Part shown: in pieces, positions 1 through 8,112 of the stretch
Numbering within the stretch: position 1 is the first letter of the stretch
Layout of the letters: every line of letters begins with the position of its first letter
From: Mangrovicoccus ximenensis
GTDB lineage: Bacteria > Pseudomonadota > Alphaproteobacteria > Rhodobacterales > Rhodobacteraceae
NCBI RefSeq assembly: GCF_003056725.1
Contig: NZ_QBKZ01000001.1
Coordinates: 225,252 to 289,251, forward strand
Direction of reading: 5' to 3'
Length of the DNA stretch: 64,000 nucleotides
Made by a program: the position numbers and the translations under genes
The notes under the pieces: generated by a model
The model's database searches: none
Told to the model about the DNA's origin: nothing
The model's input: only the letters and a program-made list of their open reading frames with translations

Positions 1-209
1 TCCCAACCAGTTCCAGTCACTCATCTTGCTCGGCTGGTCCGTGTTCGCTCGCCACTACTAACGGAGGCTCTATTGATGTCCTTTCCTCCGGGTACTTAGA
101 TGTTTCAGTTCCCCGGGTTTGCTCTATAATCCCTATGTATTCAGGAAAATAGTACCTGGTTCAGCGACCTGTTAACTGCAGTGCAATAACAGGAAACTGT
201 CAGGTGGGT
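1..209 (-). rRNA. 23S rRNA, 5'-region fragment (truncated)
   Basis: The complement of this stretch contains the conserved 23S segment running through CCTGAATACATAGGG, then AACCCGGGGAACTGAAAC, ACATCTAAGTACCCGGAGG and the TAGTAGTGGCGAGCGAAC loop, as in alphaproteobacterial 23S. Its G+C is lower than the surroundings, as expected for rRNA. The gene would run off the left edge of the window. Toward its 5' end the match stops at about position 209, just after the 'acccacctg' helix. The normal 'gaaatcggaatggggaa' type sequence and the first ~110-130 nt of 23S are absent and are replaced by unrelated protein-coding DNA. No 16S, 5S or spacer is present here. Confidence 0.9.
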
Positions 210-575
210 GCGCCGCCAGCTCGGCGCGGTCCTGGCGCTGGCGGCGGCGGATCGCGCCGGTGATGCGGGCCTGCAGGCGGTCGTCGGCCTCGTCGCTCAA
301 TTCCTCGTCCTCGTCCTCATACATGTCGTCCGGCCCGGGTGCCGGTTCGGGGGCAAGCCGCGAGCCGATAACCGGGATGCGGCTGAGGAAACTGGTCCGC
401 GGCGGCGGCGCGGGCTCGTAGGCCTCGCCGTCGTCATAGCCGTCCTCGTCCCAGCGCCCGCCGTCTTCCTCATAGGCCTCGCCGGCATAGGCGGCGCGCT
501 CGTCCTCGGTCTGGAACAGCGGATCGCGGGTCCAGTCCTCGTCCTCGTCGAGCACCGCCATGTCGTCATCGGGCG
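210..575 (-). pseudogene. ftsK-like DNA translocase linker fragment
   Basis: An open frame on the minus strand encodes an acidic, low-complexity stretch (LDEDEDWTRDPLF, YEDEDEELSDEADD) ending with DRLQARITGAIRRRQ. This resembles the poorly conserved linker between the N-terminal membrane domain and the motor domain of Rhodobacterales FtsK, where a 'RIRAKI..VIR.R' motif occurs. No membrane domain, Walker motifs or gamma domain are present, so this is at most an internal piece. It abuts the 23S fragment at about 209/210. Assignment is from memory of family composition and is moderate; an acidic linker of another protein is possible. A functional ftsK must exist elsewhere because the gene is essential. 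Confidence 0.45.
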
Positions 576-589
576 CCACGGCACGGCGC

Positions 590-1008
590 GAGCTGCGCGG
601 CTCCGCCCGCTGTGCGGCGCGGAGGCCGGCCTTCGCCGGTCGATGCCGGGTCCCGGAACCTCTGCGCCGGGCTGCTCGCCAAGCGCCAAGACACGACCTG
701 CCGACCCGCGCCTTGGACGCCATTGCCGGGATCGGCTGCCCCCCGCATCGTCGACAAGCGGCATGATCCCGGCACGGCGCCGCGCTGGCGGCCCTGAACC
801 GGGAGGCCACCCGGCAACCGGGCCGATCTGGCCGGTACGCTGCCATATGCCGGGCAGCATGTCTCGGGCCGGCTGCGGAACCTTGAACCGATGACCATGA
901 CGGCGGCGCCTCCGGCGCGGCCCCGGAAGTCCCCGATCACATCCATCTCTGCATGGCCATTTCATCGCAAGACCGGCCCCCGGATCGCAGCGCGCCGCAT
1001 CTCCGGCA
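590..1008. other. no recognisable gene
   Basis: Open frames exist on both strands, as expected at this G+C, but their translations are arginine/proline/alanine-rich and resemble no family. There is no convincing ribosome-binding site. The stretch lies between the ftsK-like fragment and the broken pyruvyl transferase and is probably rearranged or decayed DNA. Confidence 0.5.
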
Positions 1009-2016
1009 TCACTTCGAGGCTGCCACGATGGCCGGAGCGGCGGCTGACAGGCGCGAGCGGCTGATCCGGAACACTGTCCGCCGCTGCCTCCGGAAGAACG
1101 GCAGCCCCGCGCCCTGACGGCCGCGGCAGCAGGCGTTGCGGCTTCGTGGAGAACCGGCACTGCCCGTCGGCCGCGCGTTCTCCCGCCATTCTCCAGTCCG
1201 GCGCCTGCCGAAGCGCAGGCCCTCCGCCGGGCCGGATGGCTCGCCCGCCATGGCCGCGACCTCGCGGATTCCTTGGCCAGTGCGCAGCGCGTAGCAGAAG
1301 ACATGGCCTTCCCCCACATCGGCCGCGCCGGCCGCCAGGCCGGAATAGTCACCCAGCAAGATCGTCGGATCGGGCACCCAGGCCGTCGGGCGCTGCGCCA
1401 GCGCCTCGACGACCTCCACGCCGCTCTTCTCGCGCGCGGAAAGCCCGTCGAATCCTGCCAAATAGCCCGCCACTTCCGTTTCATAGGCCGGATCGAGCGT
1501 GGCCCGGCCGAAGCTCGGTGCGTAGGAGATGCGCCGCGCGCCCTGCGCGCCGCCCGGAAAGTCCAGATAATAGACCGGATCGATCCCGTATTGCTGGGAA
1601 GGCGCCCAGATCTGGTCGGAGCCGCAGATCAACATGTCGAAGCGGCCCGCGGGCGAGGCAAGGAAGGCATCGACCTCTTCCGCCGTGCGCAGGACCGGCC
1701 CCGACACCCCGAGCGCCCCGCTCTGGAAGCGGTGGAACATCTCGATCTGGTCGCGGTTTCCGAAGAGCTTCCGCTGCACGGCCGAGAGCTTGAGATAAAC
1801 AATCTTCGCCTTTGATTTGAGGCTGCCGGATTTCAGCAGGTCTGCAATGCTTCCACCGGCTTCAACATGTTCGGGATGGTAATTGACGAACTCTACTTCA
1901 CAGCCTTGGTCCATCAGCCATTTCCGTAGCCCGTAGGCCTGCATCAGCGCGCCGAAATTGTCGCTGAAATGGTACGTGAAGATGCCGATCCTCGGGATGG
2001 TGGCTGACTTGGACAT
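1009..2016 (-). pseudogene. polysaccharide pyruvyl transferase family protein, 3'-truncated
   Basis: The first ~256 residues from the start at 2016 are a good polysaccharide pyruvyl transferase domain: IGIFTYHFSDNFGALMQAYG at the N-terminus, the central LICGSDQIW motif, YYLDFP, and the ISYAPSFG block. These enzymes transfer pyruvate ketals onto exopolysaccharide sugars in the cytoplasm. After about position 1248 (around EVAAMAGE) the translation becomes arginine-rich and unlike the family, so the C-terminal third is missing, including the 'NSFHG' region. The frame continues by chance to 1009. ATG at 2016 is preceded by GGAA; an alternative ATG lies at 2028. Probably non-functional. No neighbouring exopolysaccharide genes are visible. 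Confidence 0.75.
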
Positions 2017-2052
2017 TGGGGTTCCGGTCATTTTTGCTCTCTGTCTACGCAC

Positions 2053-2827
2053 GCCCCGTGCGGGGAAAGATCATCATTTCGAGCGCGCCAGCGCCGCAAC
2101 AACGGCACAGCGGATGGCTCAGGAGCAGGCGGACAATATCGTGCCACCACCGGAAACCGATGCAGAAAAAGGCCGGTCGGCGCCTGCCGACGTGGCTTTC
2201 GCGGTCCTGACGGACACGACTTTAGTGAAAAATGCGGGCGGCAGATCCTTGGGATCAGCGGAGATGGAAGACACACGGTTACCTTTTACTGATCAGATGG
2301 CAGCGCCCGGAACATGCGGCCGCTCATACATGCAATCGAAGGTAAGCATACCCAACTCAGGCATCGCATCATAGTGTTTCCAAGCATGCCAGACTGTCCC
2401 GGAATGCCGCAGCCCTTCGTATCCATCCGGCGAGTGCGGCGCGACATTGCAGGTGACGACTCAGCGGATGCCGTTCCGAGACGCGCGCCTCGGAATCGAC
2501 ATAGCTGAACAGCGGTCCGCTCGTCTCGTCTGCACCGCGCATGCCTGTCTCCGCCGTTGATCCGCAGCGGATAAAGCTAGTGTCCCATCGCTTGGTGTAG
2601 GAGGCCGCGCGCGGAGCCTTCGGCGCAGCGCAGCGCGCGGCCGGGGATGACGCTGCCGGGCAAAAAAGAAAGGTAGATGGCAAAAGGGATCGACAGGATC
2701 CGCCGCAGCCAGGCGCGGCGGCTGAATCCGGCAGGCCAGAGCTTCCCGAGCGCAGATAGGGGCACTGACATTGGCCAGATCCGCATGGAAGCCACCGGGG
2801 AACAACCGCCCCCTTCCAGAGAAAACT
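2053..2827. other. intergenic or decayed region, no gene recognised
   Basis: About 775 bp between the pyruvyl transferase start and the repressor stop. No frame has a recognisable translation on either strand. A minus-strand frame near 2577-2831 encodes a hydrophobic patch (LRRILSIPFAIYLSFLPG) but no identifiable protein. Confidence 0.5.
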
Positions 2828-3442
2828 TCATTCCGGCACCGGCGCGAAAACGGCCCGGACGCGGCCCAGAACCGTCACGCCTGCTCCCGCCGCCGCACGG
2901 GGCAGGACCTCGGCCTCGATGGACGGGTTGTCCGGACGCAGGAGCAGCCAGTCCTCCCCCACGCTCAGCCGCCGGATCAGCACGCGGCCGTTCCGCCGGA
3001 GTGCGAAAATGGCCGCAGCCGCGCCCGGGCGGCGATCCGCCCCGTCAGCCAGCACCGCCCCTCCCTCCGGCAGAAACGGAGACATCCCCGCGTCGCCGGA
3101 GCACAGAAGCACCGGCTCGCCCACGCCTTTTGCCTCCAGCCAGCCGCGCGGCAGGCCAAGGGAAGCAGGCCCAGGTCCGGCAGACTCCGGCATGGGAAGC
3201 ACCAGCAACTCGCCCTGCTCCGCTGACGGCGGAGCCTCCACGCGCGGCGGTCCGACATAGAATTCCAGTCCCAGCGCCGCGCAGATCGCCTCCGCCCGCT
3301 CGAGCGTCGGGCTTGCCTCCTTGGCATCCTGCCGCACCGCGCTGCGCAGGTATCCTGTCCGGAACCCGTAAAGCGTCTCCGCCTGGTTCACGTTGAGCCC
3401 CAGCTCGGCCAGTCTCTGTCTCACGATCTCGGAAAAGCGCAT
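2828..3442 (-). CDS. XRE/S24-type transcriptional repressor with degenerate peptidase site
   Basis: A 204-residue protein with the architecture of LexA/CI-like repressors. Residues ~1-60 are a helix-turn-helix domain (MRFSEIVRQRLAELGLNVNQ, LERAEAICAALGLE). Residues ~105-200 are an S24-like fold (CSGDAGMSPFLPEGGAVL, VLIRRLS, LLLRPDNPS). In self-cleaving members the motif is GDSM with a downstream catalytic Lys in 'VKRL'. Here G119 stands where Ser is expected and R157 where Lys is expected, so RecA-stimulated autoproteolysis looks lost. Start at 3442 is supported by AGGGGTG just upstream. It is divergent from the GIY-YIG-like gene at 3621 and probably controls it and itself through inverted repeats in the shared intergenic region. 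Confidence 0.8.
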   Translation of the reverse strand: MRFSEIVRQRLAELGLNVNQAETLYGFRTGYLRSAVRQDAKEASPTLERAEAICAALGLEFYVGPPRVEAPPSAEQGELLVLPMPESAGPGPASLGLPRGWLEAKGVGEPVLLCSGDAGMSPFLPEGGAVLADGADRRPGAAAAIFALRRNGRVLIRRLSVGEDWLLLRPDNPSIEAEVLPRAAAGAGVTVLGRVRAVFAPVPE

Positions 3443-3448
3443 CGTCAC

Positions 3449-3620
3449 CCCTGGCGCGGGATATTTCCCGAACCGGAGACTTGCAATTTGGGCTTATCCC
3501 GCATTACGTAGGGATTATCCTATTCCTGCTTCGGGAAAGTCCCGATGGTTTGTGCACCGACGCTGCAAGCCAGTTCATCCCGATTTTCCCTTCCCTGCAC
3601 TCCCGAGAAAGGAGGCCCCA
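3449..3620. promoter_or_regulatory. divergent promoter/operator region between repressor and nuclease genes
   Basis: Two kinds of symmetry are visible in this 170-bp divergent region. The halves TTTCCCGAA (near 3465) and TTCGGGAAA (near 3532) are exact inverted copies. The central stretch TATCCC...GGGATTA (3494-3517) is a second inverted repeat. Both share a T/C-rich 'TCCC' half. They are natural candidates for binding by the adjacent helix-turn-helix repressor. The nuclease gene has a strong AAAGGAGG ribosome-binding site. Confidence 0.45.
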
Positions 3621-4826
3621 ATGCCCAGACGCTTCTCCCGCGACGCCTTCGAACACCTGCTCTTCCCGCTCCACCCAAGCCTCTACGCCGCCATCGAAGG
3701 CAAGCTCGCCGAGATGGAGCGGCTCCAGCCTGGGCTGCTCGACGGCGCCGCCGCGCTGGCGCGGGTCTCGAACGCCATGGGCTCGCGCGAGACATTCGGG
3801 ACGGACCGGCTCGGCGGCGCGCCCCTGCCCCGCCACGACCTGCGGCTGATCGTAGTCCCGGATGACGGCCGCCCGCTGCGCAAGACGCAGGCCGCGCGCC
3901 TCGACATCCTGCCCCATGCCGCCCGCCCGGCCGCGGGCTATACCGGCTGCCACCTGATCGTCACCGTGGTCACCGGAAGCATCCAGACCGGACACATCCT
4001 GCCGCTCGGCTACGCGCTGCGCGAGCTCGAGGACATCACGCTGCGCCCGGGCGGCTACCAGATCTACCGCCATCACCTCTATCCCAGCGCCGCGCCGATG
4101 CCCGTCGCGCCGATGCGGCCGGGCGCGGACCCGGTCCTGCCCTGGGCCGCCCATGCCGGGACCGGCCTCGTCTACACGGGTCTCACCAGCCGCAGCTGGG
4201 CCAAGCGTCTGGCCGAGCACCGCCGCACCGCCCATGCAGGGAGCGGCACGCTGTTCCATCAGGCCTTGCGTGGGACGTTCTTCCCGGTCGCGAAGACCGA
4301 GCACGAGATCCTGCGCGCCGGGGTCACCCGCGCCGAGGCGATGCGGCTGGAGGAGATCGAGATCGAGGACCGCTCGCTCTTCCCGATCCATGCGCGCGGG
4401 CTGAACATGATCCCGGGCGGCGAGGCGGGGATGAAGTTCATCGCCCAATGGCGGCGCGGCCCGGGCGCCCCACCCGAGCCGGGCGCGGTCGAGGAGGCCT
4501 ATGACGCGGCGCTGAAGGAAATGCTCGCGGCGCGGCTGGAGGGCTGCGTGCCCGATGCCTCCGCGATCGCGCGGCTCTGGGCGGAGAACTTGGCCTACCG
4601 CATCGGCGTGACCTGCGGACGCGGGGACCGGCTGTCGCAGCTGCAGATCACCTTCGCGCGGATTTGGCATGCCTGCGGCTGGAGCGAGGAGAAGATCGCG
4701 GCGAAGCTCGACGGCGTCGACCGCCGCCGCGCCAAGCCGGAACAAGTCCGCCGCCTCCTCGCCGGAAAGACCTATGCCGATGTCCCGAACCTGATGCCCG
4801 GCAGCGCGGAACAATCCGGCCGCTGA
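3621..4826 (+). CDS. GIY-YIG-like nuclease domain protein
   Basis: A 401-residue protein; ATG at 3621 follows AAAGGAGG. Residues ~180-265 carry the hallmarks of a GIY-YIG nuclease domain: GLVYTGLTSRSW (182-193), RLAEH (196-200), a helix with MRLEEIEIE containing the expected catalytic Glu (near 244), and ARGLNMIPGG with the terminal Asn (262). The first ~175 residues are not recognised. The C-terminal ~120 residues are helical and end with a helix-turn-helix-like segment (GWSEEKIAAKL, KPEQVRRLLAGKTY), suggesting DNA binding. It pairs divergently with an S24-type repressor, so regulated DNA cleavage, in a phage-like, defence or repair role, is the likely theme. The actual substrate is unknown. 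Confidence 0.65.
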   Translation: MPRRFSRDAFEHLLFPLHPSLYAAIEGKLAEMERLQPGLLDGAAALARVSNAMGSRETFGTDRLGGAPLPRHDLRLIVVPDDGRPLRKTQAARLDILPHAARPAAGYTGCHLIVTVVTGSIQTGHILPLGYALRELEDITLRPGGYQIYRHHLYPSAAPMPVAPMRPGADPVLPWAAHAGTGLVYTGLTSRSWAKRLAEHRRTAHAGSGTLFHQALRGTFFPVAKTEHEILRAGVTRAEAMRLEEIEIEDRSLFPIHARGLNMIPGGEAGMKFIAQWRRGPGAPPEPGAVEEAYDAALKEMLAARLEGCVPDASAIARLWAENLAYRIGVTCGRGDRLSQLQITFARIWHACGWSEEKIAAKLDGVDRRRAKPEQVRRLLAGKTYADVPNLMPGSAEQSGR

Positions 4827-4983
4827 GCCGGGCAACCAAGCCGCCCCGGAGAGCGCCGGTGAAGAAGCTCGCGAAAAGTCTTGCCACGTGGCAAGACTTG
4901 GCAATGCCCCGGTCCATGGGCACAGGCAGCGCCGTTCCATGCAGGCACTGTCCATGCCAGCCTGCGATCTGGTGGCGGACGCC

Positions 4984-5649
4984 CTAGCGGCCGAGCGCCT
5001 GCTCCAGATCCTCCGGGCCGAGCGCGAGCGCAATCGCCAGGGCATGGGCGGCCGTCACCGGCGCACCCGACGCGTAGTCTCCGGAAATGCGCGCGAGCCC
5101 GGTCTCCCCGTCCTCGAAACCCGGCCGCGGCAGCCGCAGCACGGCAATGACGGAGTGGATGCCCCGCTTGGCACGGCAGGGAACACCTTCCCCGGCCACC
5201 TCCAGCCAGGGGTCCATGCCGACAACGCCCGCCGGCACTTCCAGATGCAGGCTCCAGCGCCGCTTCCTCGGCAGCCGCTCCAGAATCTCCAGGCAGCGCC
5301 GGAGCTCTTCCGGGGTGCCGAGCCGGATGCCGGTGTTGGACCGGGTGGCCGACAGCAGGACCTTTGCAAGCCACCAGGCAAGATCTGCGCCGAGACTGCC
5401 GCGGAGGTTCCAGAACTCCTCCATGAGCAGACGGGCCTCGCGCCTTTCCGCCCGGCTACGCGGCCAGTGCGGCGCGAGCCTGCCTTCCGCGCCGGGCGGC
5501 AGAAGCCGCGGGCTCCCCTTCCGCGTCTTCAGCGCGGCGAGCGCCCGAGCCGCCGCGGGGACCTCCTGCGGCGCGGCCTCCGGCAGCGCGAGAGCGGGCG
5601 GCGCGGCCGCGAGGGCCAGCAGCAGGGTCGTCGCAAGGGCAGGTCTCAT
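4984..5649 (-). CDS. exported protein of unknown function
   Basis: A 221-residue protein with a clear signal peptide (MRPALATTLLLALAAAPPALA). The mature part is charged and leucine-rich, with EFWNLRGSLGADLAWWLAKV and an extended segment (RRWSLHLEVPAGVVGM, IHSVIAVLRLP). GAGGAG lies just before the ATG at 5649. I recognise no family. It is convergent with the nuclease gene and divergent from the small membrane protein at 5844. Probably periplasmic. Confidence 0.6.
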   Translation of the reverse strand: MRPALATTLLLALAAAPPALALPEAAPQEVPAAARALAALKTRKGSPRLLPPGAEGRLAPHWPRSRAERREARLLMEEFWNLRGSLGADLAWWLAKVLLSATRSNTGIRLGTPEELRRCLEILERLPRKRRWSLHLEVPAGVVGMDPWLEVAGEGVPCRAKRGIHSVIAVLRLPRPGFEDGETGLARISGDYASGAPVTAAHALAIALALGPEDLEQALGR

Positions 5650-5843
5650 CTAGGACTCCTCGACTCCATCGCGGCAGTATCGCCGATTCGCGCCGTGCCG
5701 CGGCTGCGGCGCAATGGCAGGGATGCCCAAGGCGTAAGCTCTGCTTACGCATTTGGTCGATGGGCGGCCGGAAATCCGGCGCCTGCCCTTTTCCGCGGCG
5801 CTCGTTTGACCTATCTTGAATATCAACCGAAGAGGAGTGTTCC

Positions 5844-6152
5844 ATGCCGCATCTCGTCCGCGTCTATATCCGCCAGGTCATCATCGGTTTCGGGGTCGCT
5901 GCGGCCTTCGTTGCGGGGCTCCTCTGGCTGAACGTGGGGAATCTCTGGCATCTCGTCACGCATGACAGTGCCGGGTGGATCGCCGTGATGATGCTCTGGG
6001 TGTTCAACGGCATCGTCTTCGCGGGCGTGCAGTTCGCCCTTGCGCTGCCCTCGGGGCGCAATGACGGCGAGGGCGGCGGGCGCCGCGACGCGCTGCCGGT
6101 GATGCTGGCCGAACTGGTGCCGGTCCGCTCCGAAGAGCCGCGCCGCCGCTGA
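5844..6152 (+). CDS. small two-helix membrane protein
   Basis: A 102-residue protein with two predicted transmembrane segments (IIGFGVAAAFVAGLLWL and WIAVMMLWVFNGIVFAGVQFAL) and a polar, arginine-rich tail. GAGGAG precedes the ATG at 5844. It resembles small conserved hypothetical inner-membrane proteins of Rhodobacterales; no function can be inferred. A Rho-independent terminator follows directly, so it is probably monocistronic. Confidence 0.75.
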   Translation: MPHLVRVYIRQVIIGFGVAAAFVAGLLWLNVGNLWHLVTHDSAGWIAVMMLWVFNGIVFAGVQFALALPSGRNDGEGGGRRDALPVMLAELVPVRSEEPRRR

Positions 6153-6195
6153 GCGGCGCCCTCTCCGGCTGACATTCGCAGCCACAATCCGGAAA

Positions 6196-6219
6196 GCCGC
6201 GCTCGCGCGGCTTTTTTCA
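6196..6219 (+). terminator. Rho-independent terminator
   Basis: GCCGCGC-TC-GCGCGGC hairpin followed by TTTTTTC, immediately after the small membrane protein gene. Confidence 0.85.
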
Positions 6220-6684
6220 TGTCCGGCCCAGAGGCCGGGACCGGCAGGCGGCAGGGAAACTTTTCCGCAGGATGTCCGGGGGCAGGGCGGCATCGCCGAA
6301 GGGCGGCGCATCCCGGCGGCATCGGCCTCCGGCCGTCTTGCCGGGCGGAGAGGCTGCCATGATCGGGACTGCATCTTGCATCCTCCCCGATGGGGAAGGG
6401 AGGCGGGGACCGCGCGCAACCGTGGAGGCATGCATTCCCGAGGACCTGTATATACAGGTGGGCGCCAGGTAACCGAACCAGGGTCCGGCCAGAGCCAGCT
6501 CCCTCGGAGTTGCTTAAGGCCACCGGAATTTTGCCACAGACACGGGAAGGGCAGATCCGCCAGCCGTCTACCTAGGGCCGCGGCGGCGCCGGCGCAAGGC
6601 CCCGTTTGCGGGAATCGTCAACGCCTGCGTGATTGCGCCGATCCGCCCCTTGCCGGATGTTCACGGGGTGTTCATGATCGGGCC
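6220..6684. other. gene-free interval containing a perfect palindrome
   Basis: No coding frame with a recognisable translation or ribosome-binding site is visible. The only conspicuous element is the perfect 16-bp palindrome at 6444-6459. The right end presumably contains the promoter of the mmcB-like gene. Confidence 0.5.
6444..6459. promoter_or_regulatory. perfect 16-bp palindrome, candidate operator
   Basis: ACCTGTATATACAGGT is fully self-complementary. The ACCTGT/ACAGGT arms match those of lux boxes, but the spacing is 4 bp rather than the usual 8, so a LuxR-type site is doubtful. It lies ~225 bp upstream of the mmcB-like start. Confidence 0.4.
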
Positions 6685-7155
6685 ATGCCTGCCGATCCGC
6701 TTTCCCTCACTCCCGGCCAGCAGCTGGCCCGCGGCACCTGCCGCCACCTGCGCGACATGGGCTTCGCCACGCTCGAGGAATTCGTGCCCGAACGGGGGCT
6801 GCGCGTCGACGTGATCGCGCTGGGACCGAAGGGCGAGATCTGGATCGTGGAATGCAAGTCGGGCCGGGCGGATTTCGCCGCGGACCGCAAATGGCAGGGC
6901 TATCTCGGCTGGTGCGACCGCTATTTCTGGGCGGTGGATGCCGGGTTTCCGGCAGAGCTGCTGCCGCAGGAGACCGGGCTGATCTTTGCCGATGCCTGGG
7001 ACGGCGAGATCCAGCGGATGGGGCCGGAAACCAAGCTGGCCCCGGCGCGGCGCACGAAGCTGGTCCGCAGCTTCGCGCGCCAGGCCGCGTCCCGGCTGCA
7101 GGCGCTGCGCGATCCGGGCGCGGCGGCCTTCCTGTCGGCCGGAGACGCGGGCTGA
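6685..7155 (+). CDS. mmcB: MmcB family DNA repair protein
   Basis: A 156-residue protein matching the MmcB family (DUF2110-like/COG5321; mitomycin-C resistance in Caulobacter), which has a PD-(D/E)XK nuclease-like fold. Visible motifs are GLRVDVIAL and IWIVECKSGRADFAADRKW (the D...ExK core) and GYLGWCDRYFWAV. Length agrees with the family. I chose ATG 6685 because the N-terminus (LTPGQQLARGTCRHL) then aligns with family members; the longer upstream frame is arginine-rich. In Caulobacter the gene belongs to the DNA-damage response; no SOS box is obvious here. The next gene is convergent and ends 3 bp away. Confidence 0.85.
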   Translation: MPADPLSLTPGQQLARGTCRHLRDMGFATLEEFVPERGLRVDVIALGPKGEIWIVECKSGRADFAADRKWQGYLGWCDRYFWAVDAGFPAELLPQETGLIFADAWDGEIQRMGPETKLAPARRTKLVRSFARQAASRLQALRDPGAAAFLSAGDAG

Positions 7156-7158
7156 GCC

Positions 7159-7347
7159 TCAGCGTTTCATCTGTTTCGCGGCATCCGCGGCGGCCAGGAT
7201 TTCCTCGGCGATCTCCTCGGCCTCGTCGGGTTCGAAATCCATCGAGATTTCCTGCCCCTCGGCGGCCACGAAGATCCGCACCATCCCCAGCGAGGTCGGC
7301 CCGATCTGCAGATCCGCGGAGAGGTCGCTTTCGTCGTTGATCCCCAT
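7159..7347 (-). CDS. DUF6324-type small acidic protein
   Basis: A 62-residue acidic protein (MGINDESDLSADLQIGPTS..., DEAEEIAEEILAAADAAKQ) of a small conserved Rhodobacterales family. It has one predicted beta-hairpin (MVRIFVAAEGQEISMDF) followed by a helix. AAAGGAG is positioned upstream of the ATG at 7347. The only function-free statement possible is that it is a conserved soluble protein. It is divergent from the GNAT gene at 7411 and convergent with mmcB. Confidence 0.75.
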   Translation of the reverse strand: MGINDESDLSADLQIGPTSLGMVRIFVAAEGQEISMDFEPDEAEEIAEEILAAADAAKQMKR

Positions 7348-7410
7348 GATGTGCTCCTTTCTCTTGAAGCGCGTAGCCAAAGCTGCGCAGGCTGGCAAGC
7401 GGAGGAGATC

Positions 7411-7899
7411 ATGGATGATGCATGGCGGCTGCGCGATCCGGCGCCGGGGGATCTCGGCTGGATCATCGGGCAGCATGGACGGCATTTCGTCGGCGAGCTG
7501 GGATTCGACCCGGATTACGAGCGGCTGGTCGCCGAGGAGCTGGTGAATTTCCTCGGCCAGCGCGATGCCGCGCGCGACCGGATCTGGATCGCCGCCCGCG
7601 GCGGCACCCCCGGCGGATCGATCCTGTGCATGGGCGAGGGCGAGGAGGCGCGGCTGCGCTTCTTCTACGTGGCGCCCGAGGCCCGGGGCCATGGCGTCGG
7701 GCGGATGCTCCTGCGCCAGCTCATCGACCATGCCCGCGACCAGGGATTCGAGCAGGTGATCCTGTCCACCCATGCCGAGCAGGAGGCGGCCTGCCGCCTC
7801 TATGCCCGCGCGGGCTTCGCCTGCATCGACAGCGCGCCCTCGCATACCTGGGGCCGCAAGCTGACCGAACAGACCTGGAGTCTGCCGCTCGGGACGTGA
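7411..7899 (+). CDS. GNAT family N-acetyltransferase
   Basis: A 162-residue single-domain acetyltransferase. Motif A, which binds acetyl-CoA, is clear: RFFYVAPEARGHGVGRMLL; motif B is ACRLYARAGF. GGAGGAG precedes the ATG at 7411. The acceptor substrate cannot be told from sequence. Similar proteins are sometimes fused to MarR regulators, but no regulator domain is present here. tRNA-His follows 75 bp downstream on the same strand. Confidence 0.85.
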   Translation: MDDAWRLRDPAPGDLGWIIGQHGRHFVGELGFDPDYERLVAEELVNFLGQRDAARDRIWIAARGGTPGGSILCMGEGEEARLRFFYVAPEARGHGVGRMLLRQLIDHARDQGFEQVILSTHAEQEAACRLYARAGFACIDSAPSHTWGRKLTEQTWSLPLGT

Positions 7900-7974
7900 C
7901 TTCGCGTCAGTTGCGAATTTCTTTGCCGAACCCGCTTGCAATCCGCGGCACCGCTATGTAGAGGGAGGCTCCGG

Positions 7975-8051
7975 GCCGCCTTAGCTCAGTTGGTTAGAGC
8001 GCTGGATTGTGGATCCAGAGGTCCCCTGTTCAAGCCAGGGAGGCGGTACCA
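7975..8051 (+). tRNA. tRNA-His (GTG anticodon), alphaproteobacterial type
   Basis: A full cloverleaf is visible: acceptor GCCGCCT/AGGCGGT, D-arm with TAGCTCAGTTGGTTAGAGC, anticodon stem-loop CTGGA-TTGTGGA-TCCAG (GTG), T-arm CCCTG-TTCAAGC-CAGGG, and encoded CCA. The discriminator is A73 and the first pair is G1-U72, with no C73 to pair a G-1. That is the unusual tRNA-His type described for many alphaproteobacteria, recognised by a divergent HisRS. Confidence 0.97.
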
Positions 8052-8079
8052 TATCAACTCTTTCGGGGTTGAACGAAAA

Positions 8080-8112
8080 GGCTCCGGACGCTCGCCGCGT
8101 CCGGAGCCTTTC
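8080..8112 (+). terminator. terminator downstream of tRNA-His
   Basis: Perfect 11-bp stem GGCTCCGGACG / CGTCCGGAGCC with a 7-nt loop followed by TTTC, 28 bp after the tRNA. Confidence 0.85.

Noticed and set aside
297-1484. 395-residue minus-strand open frame
   Set aside because: Different frame from both the ftsK-like and pyruvyl transferase translations; arginine/proline-rich, no family.
6444-6459. Calling the palindrome a lux box and inferring quorum sensing
   Set aside because: The spacing between the arms is 4 bp, not 8, and no luxI/luxR-type gene is present.
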